A stretch of DNA of 64,000 nt from Bradyrhizobium sp. CCBAU 51627. GTDB taxonomy: Bacteria; Pseudomonadota; Alphaproteobacteria; Rhizobiales; Xanthobacteraceae. Positions 51,569 through 60,027 of the stretch are shown piece after piece. The translations under genes were made by a program, and so were the position numbers. The stretch covers positions 34,602 through 98,601 of the forward strand of contig NZ_LBJG01000083.1 of assembly GCF_028128765.1 (NCBI RefSeq), read 5' to 3'. Below the pieces are notes generated by a model. It was not told where the DNA came from. It searched no databases and saw nothing but the letters and a program-made list of their open reading frames with translations. Numbering within the stretch: position 1 is the first letter of the stretch; every line of letters starts with the position of its first letter.

Positions 51569-52315
51569 CTATATCCAAAGCCATGGGCAGACGCGGTCCA
51601 AGGCTACCCGGATATAGAACTTCCAGATGTTGTCTGTCGCATATCCCTTGTTGTCGAGGCCGCGGATTCCGCTCACGAGCGGAACCGTCCGGAACCGGCG
51701 CACGAATTTGGACGTCTTCGGTGCGGCGTCGAAATCGTCACGCAGCGCCTTCTCGGGGAATGCAGCGGCGGAAGTCTCCTCGTACAGCTTGCATTTGCCC
51801 TGGAGATATTGCCGATAGCCTGCCTTGGTCCATGCCATCATGTACATGTCGACCACCCGTTTCGGGTAGTTCCGCATGTTGACGTAGAAGGCGAATTCCT
51901 TCGGGCGCTTCTCGATCAGCCTGGCGAGATTGAGCACGATGTATCGGCCCGTCACCTTCCAGATCGGCGTATCGGCGTCGCATTCCCGAATGAAACGCGA
52001 GTTTTCCATCGCGTAGTCGAGGAGGAACAGCTCGCCATAGCCGCGGCCGTACATCTGCGGATAGTCCAGTCCCGGAAAGGAAACGAACTCGATCCTGTCG
52101 ACGATGTTCAACTGCTGGGCGATGGCCTTGAGGCTGGACAGGTCGGATTCCGAGTTCTCGACGAAGACGATCCGGTCGATGCATTGCCCGACCAGCCTGC
52201 CGTAGAACCACAGCGCGTCTTCATAATCCTTGCGGCGGAGGGCGGGGTCCTTGCGGCCGAGGCTTCGCACGTCGGCTTTCGGCGTGATGGTCGCCGTCAT
52301 GATCAGAATGTTCAT
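51569..52315 (-). CDS. Unassigned glycosyltransferase-like protein
   Basis: A 248-residue protein starting MNILIMTATITPKADVRSLG. VFVENSESDLSSLKAIA and the motif PIWKVTGRYIVLNLARL suggest a GT-A-type transferase: a K-x-x-G-R-Y motif is known in some capsule and LPS transferases. A basic region (RFRTVPLVSGIRGLDNKGY) ends it. The ATG at 52315 (with a purine-rich aaagga upstream) is preferred over one 18 bases earlier. The assignment is tentative; the place among transferases supports it. Confidence 0.55.
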   Translation of the reverse strand: MNILIMTATITPKADVRSLGRKDPALRRKDYEDALWFYGRLVGQCIDRIVFVENSESDLSSLKAIAQQLNIVDRIEFVSFPGLDYPQMYGRGYGELFLLDYAMENSRFIRECDADTPIWKVTGRYIVLNLARLIEKRPKEFAFYVNMRNYPKRVVDMYMMAWTKAGYRQYLQGKCKLYEETSAAAFPEKALRDDFDAAPKTSKFVRRFRTVPLVSGIRGLDNKGYATDNIWKFYIRVALDRVCPWLWI

Positions 52316-52358
52316 GGGTCCTTTCGATTTCATCTCATCGGTCTTCTGCGTTCCGGCG

Positions 52359-53801
52359 CTAGGTGGCGGGGACGCGCTCCTTGCTCAGCTCGAGATCGCG
52401 TAGACCAAGCAGACTGCGCACCAGCTGCCGATGAAACAGCAGATAGCAGATCGCGATCGTCACGATGTAAACGGTCGTGCCAAGCAGCCAGGCTGACGCC
52501 GGTGTGGCCGGAATCTCCATGGCGCGATTTGCGGCGATGAGGCCGAGGATCGTGGCGACGGTTGCGGGCGCGAGTGCCCTGACCAGATTGGCAACCGGCA
52601 GATTGGTCTCCCAGGAGGTGATCAGCATCGTGGCAACGGAGACAATCAGCGTCACCGCAAGGTAGATCTTGATGATCCCGATCAGCCCAAATCTGAGCCC
52701 GACGACGAAGGCCACGATCGTCGAAAGGCTGTTGGCAGTCGAAACCCAGAATTGCAGCTGTGCCTTGCCTCGCGACAGCAGCATGGCGCCGCTGTAGGCG
52801 GTGATCGACTGCGCCGCCCCGGCGATCGCCATCAGTCCGACCAAGGGGATGATGCCGGTCCATTTGGCCGGAAAGAATGCCGTGAACAGGTAGTCGGCGC
52901 CGAACGAGAGATAAAGCATGCTGGGAAAGACCACAGCCGCCGTCAGCGAGAGCACGCCGCAAATGATCTCGTTGCGCTGCTTCAGCGATCCTGTCACCGC
53001 CTGACGGCTGAGCGTCGCCATCAGGACGCCGCTGCCGGGCCAGGTGATGACCATCAGCGGCAGAATCATGATCTGATAGGCGAGCCCGTACAAACCGACC
53101 GCGGCCGCGCCAACGGCGCCGCCGATCAAAACGTTGCCGACGGCGCGGCCGGCAAAGTTGAGCAGATTGCTCGCGAGCACCCAGCCGCCGAAGGTCAGGA
53201 TCGAGCGCACGCGGCTCCACTGAAAGTTAAGCCGGACGTGACTTCGCGCAATGATTGCGAAGGCTGCAGCTCGAACGACCTGCACCACCACGTAATAGCT
53301 CACGAGCGCCCAGACGCCCCAGCCCAGAAAGGCGCCCGCCACACATGTGATCACCGAAATGATGACGGCGACGATCTCCACGCTCGCCACGATCTGATAA
53401 CGCAAATGCCGCTCAAGCACGGCGCGCGGGCCCAGCGCGGCGATCGAGAGCACCACCGAAATCGACAAGGTGGCCAGAACGCTGCCCAGTCCCTCCATCT
53501 CGAGGCCGTTGGCAAGCGGCGCGGCGATCGCCGCCAGGATCACGGCGCACAGCAGGCCGATGGCGCAGATCAGCGTGATCGCGGCACCGGCTTCATCGCG
53601 ATCGAGCGTGCGCCGCTGCACCATCGCGCTCGACATGCCGAGATCGGTGAGCAGCGCGATGAATCCGACGAAAGGCAGCGAAAAGGTGACGAGGCCGAAT
53701 TCGGCGGGCGCCGCAAAATACGTCATCATCACGGTCATCGCGAACTGCAGACCGGATTTGACAACGTTCATGCCGGACATCGACAGCAGGTTTTTCAGCA
53801 T
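52359..53801 (-). CDS. Wzx-type polysaccharide flippase (first)
   Basis: A 480-residue protein with about 12 to 14 membrane helices of the MOP exporter superfamily (WzxC/polysaccharide-synthesis type). MLKNLLSMSGMNVVKSGLQF, FVGFIALLTDLGMSSAMVQR and GLYGLAYQIMILPLMVITWP are typical. It moves undecaprenyl-linked repeat units to the periplasmic face. It starts 180 bases from the second flippase-like gene on the same strand. Confidence 0.88.
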   Translation of the reverse strand: MLKNLLSMSGMNVVKSGLQFAMTVMMTYFAAPAEFGLVTFSLPFVGFIALLTDLGMSSAMVQRRTLDRDEAGAAITLICAIGLLCAVILAAIAAPLANGLEMEGLGSVLATLSISVVLSIAALGPRAVLERHLRYQIVASVEIVAVIISVITCVAGAFLGWGVWALVSYYVVVQVVRAAAFAIIARSHVRLNFQWSRVRSILTFGGWVLASNLLNFAGRAVGNVLIGGAVGAAAVGLYGLAYQIMILPLMVITWPGSGVLMATLSRQAVTGSLKQRNEIICGVLSLTAAVVFPSMLYLSFGADYLFTAFFPAKWTGIIPLVGLMAIAGAAQSITAYSGAMLLSRGKAQLQFWVSTANSLSTIVAFVVGLRFGLIGIIKIYLAVTLIVSVATMLITSWETNLPVANLVRALAPATVATILGLIAANRAMEIPATPASAWLLGTTVYIVTIAICYLLFHRQLVRSLLGLRDLELSKERVPAT

Positions 53802-53979
53802 TCCGTCGATCTCCGGGTGCCACGGCGCGACACCCACTCGGGTTCCAAATGACCCAGCCCTGTTACCGCGCGTTTATCTCGCACATGCACAACTGGCAAG
53901 ACAAGCAATGAGAATGAAATGTGTTGCCGCGTTGTTGGGCAGACTGCTTTTCATCTCGCATCGAGATGTCATGCTGTCG

Positions 53980-55392
53980 TTACACGCGCGGCCGCGATGT
54001 GTCGGCGGCCTCCAGGAAGCGTCCCTTCCACGCGAGCAGCGCGACCATGGCGGCGGCTGTCACGATTTTCACCATCAGCCAAACCACGGACTGCGATGAA
54101 ATGGCCGAAAATGTGGCTATGAACGCGGCGGCCGCAACAGATGCCGCGACGAGGCCCCATCGCGGCGCCGCGCCGAACCGCAACATCGGCCCGCTCGCAA
54201 GCACAATGACCACTCCGGTTGCGAGGATCGCGCCGATAAGGACGTCTGTCGGTGCTGCAGTGATGGCCTGTGTCGGCACGGCGACGGCCAGGACCAGCAA
54301 CAATTGGCAGAGAGCGACGACGACGAGGCGCAACGCGGATTTCGTCAGATGCGGGACGATCGCGAGCGTGGATTGCAAGTGACAGTGCATGAAATAGAAG
54401 CAGGCTGCGGCGGCCGAGGTCTGCAGGAAGCTCGCCAGAATGGACGGCGGCACGAATATTTGTCCCGCATCGGGCAGAAAGCCGATGAGCCCGCCCAGCA
54501 TCACCATGGTGGCGCACATGATGAAATCGAGGAGGTGCGCCACGGCGGCGCGGGCATCGTTCGCGCTGCCGCGCTCGAATTGATGCACCACTTCCGGGTA
54601 GTTGACGGTATGGATAGCGGCGACCAACACCGCGAACGGCCGCTGCAGGAGGTCGATGGCCATCGAAAATCCCGCCGTCACCGCGGGCGCGGCATCACCC
54701 AGGGCGGAAACCACGACGAAGCGGATCGAGACGGGAACCGAAAGGTGGAGCACTGAGGCGCCGGCGGCCAGCATCCCGTAGCGGGCAAAATCGCTCCAGT
54801 CCTTGAGCAGGGCGGGGTGCGGCACTCTGCGCAGGGCGTGGGGATGCAGCAACTGGCCGGCGATCAGGCTGGCGACTTGGGCCGCCAGCATGCCCAGGAG
54901 AGCGGCATTGGCCGTACCGTAGATCCATGCGCCCGCGGTCGCTCCGCCGATCATCAATGTGGCCCTGAGGATGAGCAGAAAGGCGGCTGTGCCAAGCCGG
55001 TGCGAGACGCGGACGACCATGAAATGAAGATCCGTCGCGCCCTGGGCGACGGCGAGTGCGAGGCCGGTGAACCCCACGCTCGCGGAAATCGGTGTCACGA
55101 CCGCGGCTGCCAGGCCTCCGATCGCCAGCAGTACAAGTGCGCTGGCGAGCGCGGCGCCAAACAGGGACGATCTCAGCCGCGCGGCGTCTTCTTTCATGGC
55201 CGCAGCCAGAAACCGCACGCCGGCCAATTGCAGCCACTCGAACATCAGCACGCTGAGCAACTGGCTCGAAGCAAGCGTGAGCGAAAATTTGGCGTAGGCG
55301 AGCGGCGCGAGGACGCGGCCCAGCAGAAAGATGAGGATGATCGCCGCCGCGCTCTGGTAGACGACGCCGACGAGTGCGAACAGACGGGTCAT
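53980..55392 (-). CDS. Second flippase-like membrane protein (MOP superfamily)
   Basis: A 470-residue protein with about 12 to 14 membrane helices. VVYQSAAAIILIFLLGRVLAP, KFSLTLASSQLLSVLMFEWL and a middle PFAVLVAAIHTVNYPEVVH fit a polysaccharide-synthesis/Wzx-like exporter, but it is clearly different from the first. A second flippase in one locus could serve another lipid-linked unit or a modified form. It lies 70 bases from the GT4 gene at 55463. Confidence 0.78.
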   Translation of the reverse strand: MTRLFALVGVVYQSAAAIILIFLLGRVLAPLAYAKFSLTLASSQLLSVLMFEWLQLAGVRFLAAAMKEDAARLRSSLFGAALASALVLLAIGGLAAAVVTPISASVGFTGLALAVAQGATDLHFMVVRVSHRLGTAAFLLILRATLMIGGATAGAWIYGTANAALLGMLAAQVASLIAGQLLHPHALRRVPHPALLKDWSDFARYGMLAAGASVLHLSVPVSIRFVVVSALGDAAPAVTAGFSMAIDLLQRPFAVLVAAIHTVNYPEVVHQFERGSANDARAAVAHLLDFIMCATMVMLGGLIGFLPDAGQIFVPPSILASFLQTSAAAACFYFMHCHLQSTLAIVPHLTKSALRLVVVALCQLLLVLAVAVPTQAITAAPTDVLIGAILATGVVIVLASGPMLRFGAAPRWGLVAASVAAAAFIATFSAISSQSVVWLMVKIVTAAAMVALLAWKGRFLEAADTSRPRV

Positions 55393-55462
55393 GGGACGTT
55401 CGAGCTGCGGGGCGGGGCGCAGGAAGGAGCAGGCTCGTTGCGCAAGACAGCCATCCCCAGGA

Positions 55463-56662
55463 CTATTGCGGGCGCCGGCTCAGAAGCGCGAAGGCGTCAC
55501 GGTATTCGTCGATGACATCAGCAAAGGTGCGATGGTCGTTCTTGTTGGCCAGTCTTTCGAACATCTCCGCCAGCTCCTGCGGATTTGCGATGATCCGCAG
55601 GATGCTGTCGGCAAGGGATTTCGGGTCAGGCGCGGTCAACCAGCCGACTGCGCCGCGTTTCACCGCTTCCGGAATTCCGCCAAACCTGGTCCCCAGAAAC
55701 GGCTTGCGCGCCGCCTGGGCGTCGGCCACGACCAGCGGGCCCGGCTCCTCCCAGATCGGTGGGATCACGACAACGTCGATCAGGCGGTAGAATTGTTCGG
55801 GCTCGACGAATCCCAGAAATTCGATATGCGCCTTCGGCGCCAGCGCCCTGAGCGCGTGCTGGATCTCCGCGCTTGCGACCCCTGCGATGACGAGCCGCAC
55901 GCGGTCATGCGGCAGGTCCGCGAAAGCCTTGACGAGATTGTAGATGCCCTTCTCTTCGGTGAGACGGCCGATGAAGCCGAATGTCAGCGGTGGGCCGGAA
56001 GGGGCTTTTCCGGGCGCGGAGACCGGCATCGTCGATGCGTGCGGAATCACCCTGCGCAGCTCGGCGTCGGCGAAAAGTCCGGTCTCGAGATGGATGTCGA
56101 GAATGCGCTGGCTGACTCCGACGACGCCGCGCAGATATCGGGTCGCGTTGCGGCGGTTGATCGTCAGCAATTTGCAGCTCATGCAGGTGTGCTCGCAGGT
56201 CTTTCCGTCGGAAAAGCGCGAGCATCGCGGGCAGGTCAGATAGTAGTCGTGCAACGTGTGCAGGACCGGTACGCCAAGCTCGGCCGCGACCTTCCACACC
56301 GCCGTGGTGAGGCCCGAGAGGTTGTTCGAATGGAGCACGTCCGGCCTGAAGGCCTTTATCCTGCTGGCGACAAGTTCGGCGCTTCGACTCCAGTCCTCCA
56401 TCGCATGCCACAAGCCCCTCGCTGGTGCGCTTCGCTGTCCGGTGAAGGGCCGGTAGATGTTCCTGACGGGAGCCGAGTACACCTCGACGCCGGCGCTCGT
56501 CTCCATCGCTTGTTCGGGAAACGACGCAGCCCGAACGACCTCGACGGTATCGCCGCTCTTGAGCAGGCCTTCGGCAATGCGGCGCACGAATATTTCGGCG
56601 CCGCCGACCACCTTCGGCGCGCCCGGTGTCGGGTACAGTGACGATGTGATCAAAATCCTCAT
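55463..56662 (-). CDS. GT4-family glycosyltransferase with a Cys cluster (first)
   Basis: A 399-residue GT-B enzyme starting MRILITSSLYPTPGAPK. The donor half has FGFIGRLTEEKGIYNLVKA and the E-x7-E-type region around PPIWEEPGPLVVADAQAARK. A Cys-rich insertion (TCPRCSRF, then TCEHTCMSCKLL) sits after LHDYYL in the acceptor half. The same kind of insert occurs in the neighbouring transferase. It probably adds a sugar to the growing lipid-linked unit in the cytoplasm. Confidence 0.88.
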   Translation of the reverse strand: MRILITSSLYPTPGAPKVVGGAEIFVRRIAEGLLKSGDTVEVVRAASFPEQAMETSAGVEVYSAPVRNIYRPFTGQRSAPARGLWHAMEDWSRSAELVASRIKAFRPDVLHSNNLSGLTTAVWKVAAELGVPVLHTLHDYYLTCPRCSRFSDGKTCEHTCMSCKLLTINRRNATRYLRGVVGVSQRILDIHLETGLFADAELRRVIPHASTMPVSAPGKAPSGPPLTFGFIGRLTEEKGIYNLVKAFADLPHDRVRLVIAGVASAEIQHALRALAPKAHIEFLGFVEPEQFYRLIDVVVIPPIWEEPGPLVVADAQAARKPFLGTRFGGIPEAVKRGAVGWLTAPDPKSLADSILRIIANPQELAEMFERLANKNDHRTFADVIDEYRDAFALLSRRPQ

Positions 56663-56713
56663 GCCAAGAATCTCATCCAAAATGCGGCTTTGAACGAACC
56701 CCGAGAGTCCTCT

Positions 56714-57928
56714 TCATGTGTCTCCATCGGTGTTCGAAGTGCCTTCCAAATAGACGTCGAGATATTGTCGGGTGACAGCTTCTGGCGTGAAGCTGGCAGA
56801 AAATTCAGGCCGTGGTGGGAAAGCCTTCTTCCATTTGGGCGCCTCGCTGATTGCCTGCTTCATCAGTTCGGCCAGTCGGTGGAAGTCACTCGGTTCGTAC
56901 GAGCCGAGCGTCGTCGAGAAATGAGAGATCTCCGGTATTCCGCCGGCAGTCGAGCAAATCGTGGCCCGGCCGGCATTGATGCTCTCTATCAGTGTGCGCG
57001 GCAACGGCTCCGGCCAGACCGAGCTGATGAGACAAATATCCACGGTGGAGTAGAACTCCGTGGGTTTTACGAAGCCAAGCCATTTGATTTTCGGATTATC
57101 ATACCTTCCTCTCAGTTCTCGTTCGTAAGCTTCGAGACCCTTTCCGGCGATTTTGAGTTGCCAGCCCTGCTCGGGCAGCAGCGAGACCGCCTTGAGCACG
57201 ACATCGATGCCTTTTTCCGGCTCGATGCGGCCGATGAAGCCGAACGTCATGTCGGCGTCGGAGGACGGCGGTGCCGGCCGGACGCTGGAGTCCGCGATGT
57301 TGTAGATCACCTTGTGCGCAACGTCCGGAAAGAAACCGAGTTTCAGGTGCCGGTCGAGCACGTACTGGCTGTTGGAGACCACTGCATCGACCATCCGGGA
57401 TGCATAGAGATGAGGCATGGTCATCGTCGTGCACGCCAGGCAACGCTGCTCGCAGGTGGCGCCCTTGCTGAAGAGCGTCGATCGCTTGCAGATCAGCGAA
57501 TAGTCGCGCAGCGTATGGACGATACGGATGTTGCGGCGCTTGGCCTCCGCCCACAAGGACACGGAAAATCCGGTCAGGTTGTTGGTGTGAACGACATCCG
57601 GCTTCTCGGTGTCGAGAATAGCGCCAAACCGCTTCGCCGCGCGTCTGTTCCAGGTATCGCGCAGATGCCATCGCAGACGGTCGAGACGGGGCGGCTTGCG
57701 GTCCTGTCCGAACGGCCAGTACGCGTTGTCGATCTGTACCCTGTAGGTGCGGATGCCGTTGCGATCGCCCACCGACACCTCGCCGGCCTTCTGCAGGCTG
57801 ACGACGGCTACGTGATGGCCATTGCGCATGAAGGCTTCTGCGAGCAGCGATACCGATACCTCGGCTCCTCCCATGATGTCGGGTGGATAGAGGGTGTTCA
57901 CGATGAGTATCTTCAACGATCGCCTCAT
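56714..57928 (-). CDS. GT4-family glycosyltransferase with a Cys cluster (second)
   Basis: A 404-residue GT-B enzyme starting MRRSLKILIVNTLYPPDIMGG. VHTNNLTGFSVSLWAEAKR and the Cys insert (LICKRSTLF, then TCEQRCLAC) lie in the acceptor half; FGFIGRIEPEKGIDVVLKAV and SSVWPEPLPRTLIESINAGR in the donor half. It is paralogous to the first GT4. The start ATG at 57928 removes a 21-residue low-quality extension. The two genes lie 51 bases apart. Confidence 0.88.
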   Translation of the reverse strand: MRRSLKILIVNTLYPPDIMGGAEVSVSLLAEAFMRNGHHVAVVSLQKAGEVSVGDRNGIRTYRVQIDNAYWPFGQDRKPPRLDRLRWHLRDTWNRRAAKRFGAILDTEKPDVVHTNNLTGFSVSLWAEAKRRNIRIVHTLRDYSLICKRSTLFSKGATCEQRCLACTTMTMPHLYASRMVDAVVSNSQYVLDRHLKLGFFPDVAHKVIYNIADSSVRPAPPSSDADMTFGFIGRIEPEKGIDVVLKAVSLLPEQGWQLKIAGKGLEAYERELRGRYDNPKIKWLGFVKPTEFYSTVDICLISSVWPEPLPRTLIESINAGRATICSTAGGIPEISHFSTTLGSYEPSDFHRLAELMKQAISEAPKWKKAFPPRPEFSASFTPEAVTRQYLDVYLEGTSNTDGDT

Positions 57929-58073
57929 GCGTTGATCGATGACGGAGGGCGCACCTCGCTTGCCACGCAATAGCTGGCTCTGCAATCGCATTCGGTCCCA
58001 AAACGGCGTGAACGATGTGCGCCCGGACGAGACCGACTCTTCATCCGATATTCAAGAAGCAGGCCATGGAGGC

Positions 58074-58113
58074 CCGGTCCGGACCACCGCGACGGAGGAA
58101 TCCGGTCCGGACC
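58074..58113. repeat. Paired palindromic repeats between the Wza-like and GT4 genes
   Basis: CCGGTCCGGACC occurs at 58074-58085 and again at 58102-58113. Each copy contains the palindrome GGTCCGGACC, so the two can also pair with each other into a 10-bp stem. They lie 28 bases past the stop of the minus-strand Wza-like gene and may end or attenuate that transcript. Confidence 0.6.
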
Positions 58114-58140
58114 TCGCCGGATGAACGTGCGTTGTCGCTG

Positions 58141-59382
58141 CTACTTCGAGTTGACCACGACGCTGGAGATGTTCGACGCGTTTGTCGAGGCCGCGTCAAG
58201 CGGGGCCATGAGCTTGATAAATTCATTCGATGGCGATTCCGCGACCGAAATCACGTCGTGATCGCGCATCCTGAATGTATCGGCCTGGAACCAGCCGTCG
58301 GGCTTGCTCATGTCGAACTTGTAGACGGCGGGGACCGTCTTGGTCGGGAATTGCGACACGTCGATCCCGATCTGCTCGAGCAGCGGCTTCGGCTCGAAGC
58401 GGTAGACGAAGATCGACTTGGAATCGGCGCGCGCGCCATCGAGGCCGCCCGCCTTGGCGAGCGCTTCGGCCAGCGACATGTTGTCGTTCTCGAAGGTGAA
58501 GCGACGGTTGTTGGTGCCGCCGATCGAGCCCGGCGACGGCGTCGAGCCGAACGCCATGTAGACCCTCGGAATGCGGGTGAGGAAGACCACGTCGCCGGGC
58601 GCGAGCAGCGCATCCTCGCTGGGATGATGCACGACCGAGGACATCGACTCGCTATAGGTGCGTCCTTCGCGCTTGATCGTGATCGTGCTCTCGTAGGACG
58701 GATATTTGGGACCACCGGCGCGCGCGATCGCGCCCATCAGGCGAATGCCGCCCGGGTCGACCGGAAAGCGTTGCGGCGAGTTGACTTCGCCGAGTACGCT
58801 GATCTGGTTGCCGCGCTGCTCGGCGACGCTCACGACCGCCTGCGGGTCGATGGCGCGATCCTTGAGCCGTTCGCGGACGATGTTCGAGACTGCACGCGGC
58901 GTCAGCCCGGCAACCTTGATCGATCCGGCGTAGGGGATGTTGATGTTGCCGGACTGGTCGACCTGCTGGCGCGGGATATCGACGAAGTTGCCCGGTCGCA
59001 CGCCGGCTTCGCGCGGAATGAACAGGCCGCCGGCCTGGGCTTCGTAGACGGTGACGGTGACGATGTCGCCGACGCCGATCGTCACGTCGCGATAATTGCC
59101 GCCGGGGAGGTGGGAGAAGATCAATCCCGAGCTGTCGGTGAGCGCGTTGGTCGCCTGCATCACGGCGGGATTGACCGGCATCAGGGCATACGCGAGCGGC
59201 GCGCTCGGCTCGGTGACCAGCGCGGCATTGGTGTGCGTGGAAACGGCATCGGGAGCATCGAGCGGAATGACGTTCGCGCAGCCCGTCAAGGAAATGCCGA
59301 CCGTAGCAATGGCCAGAATCCGGCTAATCCCGAAGTCCCAATGAATTTGTTCGGTCGTCGCCAATGTCATTTCCTCACTCAC
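58141..59382 (-). CDS. Wza-type polysaccharide export lipoprotein
   Basis: A 413-residue outer-membrane polysaccharide exporter. A lipobox ISLTGC gives lipidation at C35, after a rather long charged start. The polysaccharide-export domain follows (YRDVTIGVGDIVTVTVYEAQ, NINIPYAGSIKVAGLTPR), then SLBB-type domains (ISVLGEVNSPQRFPVDPGG; GDVVFLTRIPRVYMAFG). It should form the outer-membrane channel that works with the Wzz/BY-kinase copolymerase. No short-range partner is adjacent on this strand. Confidence 0.9.
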   Translation of the reverse strand: MSEEMTLATTEQIHWDFGISRILAIATVGISLTGCANVIPLDAPDAVSTHTNAALVTEPSAPLAYALMPVNPAVMQATNALTDSSGLIFSHLPGGNYRDVTIGVGDIVTVTVYEAQAGGLFIPREAGVRPGNFVDIPRQQVDQSGNINIPYAGSIKVAGLTPRAVSNIVRERLKDRAIDPQAVVSVAEQRGNQISVLGEVNSPQRFPVDPGGIRLMGAIARAGGPKYPSYESTITIKREGRTYSESMSSVVHHPSEDALLAPGDVVFLTRIPRVYMAFGSTPSPGSIGGTNNRRFTFENDNMSLAEALAKAGGLDGARADSKSIFVYRFEPKPLLEQIGIDVSQFPTKTVPAVYKFDMSKPDGWFQADTFRMRDHDVISVAESPSNEFIKLMAPLDAASTNASNISSVVVNSK

Positions 59383-59876
59383 GTAAAATCTGATTTACCG
59401 TAGCAACCAACCTCGTGCGGAGTCACGGCTGCGTCTTCCCGTTTATGGTAAAGCACTTATGGCTGTGACCTTATTGCAACTTCTGACTCCACGAATCCGT
59501 GTGAATGGCTGTCCAATATTTGTGCGGCACGTTCTCATTTCCTATGCAACGCGCAAACCAGACATGCGCATGTCAGATCGGTGTCACGATTAAGGCGACT
59601 TGATCTCGTGAGCAGGACGCGAGGTCGTCGAAGCGTCCCACGCATCGCCGCGAGACGGTGCTCTCCAAACTTCAAGCGGGAGATGTCGATCTGAAGTAAG
59701 CCTGCGTTGCAGCTCCGCGTGCGCGGTCGGTTAGGGGCGCGTCGTTTCTTTCGACGGGGTGATTCTGCCGCCATTAAGGCTTCGACCGGAAAGCCGGCAT
59801 CGATGCCGGCGTTTGTAAGGTCTTCCTAATCCTGCTCCGACTAGGTGTCAGGCAACAAATCAGGGAAGCGAAAACA
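59383..59876. other. 494-base intergenic region with a palindrome
   Basis: No gene is seen. A perfect 18-bp palindrome GCCGGCATCGATGCCGGC lies at 59793-59810, which can form a 6-bp GC stem with an ATCGAT loop, followed by GTTTGT. It may be a terminator or a protein-binding site. The rest should hold the promoter of the minus-strand export gene and of the small plus-strand gene at 59877. Confidence 0.5.
59793..59810. promoter_or_regulatory. 18-bp perfect palindrome
   Basis: GCCGGCATCGATGCCGGC reads the same on both strands. It lies 67 bases before a small plus-strand gene and 411 bases before the start of the export lipoprotein gene. It could be an operator or a short terminator stem. Confidence 0.4.
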
Positions 59877-60017
59877 ATGCTGCAAGCCGGGTCCATAATA
59901 GCATTCGTCGGTTTTCTGACCTGCGCAATTGTCCTGTCGGCAGTGGCGTGGTCGTTCTCCGATCAAAGCGTCATCGACGCCGACCTTCCGCGGGATGATG
60001 TTCGTCAGGCGACCTGA
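59877..60017 (+). CDS. 46-residue single-pass membrane peptide
   Basis: MLQAGSIIAFVGFLTCAIVL begins a hydrophobic helix ending near AVAWSF, followed by an acidic tail (SVIDADLPRDDVRQAT). A GGGAAG lies about 9 bases upstream of the ATG. It is convergent with the GT4 gene at 60028, 10 bases away. Short membrane peptides sometimes tune polysaccharide enzymes, but nothing here proves that it is translated. Confidence 0.5.
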   Translation: MLQAGSIIAFVGFLTCAIVLSAVAWSFSDQSVIDADLPRDDVRQAT

Positions 60018-60027
60018 TCGGCCGGTT

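Noticed and set aside
58015..59403. A 462-codon plus-strand frame opposite the export lipoprotein
   Set aside because: It is an antisense shadow rich in Arg, Asp and Val. The minus strand has a lipobox and export-domain motifs.
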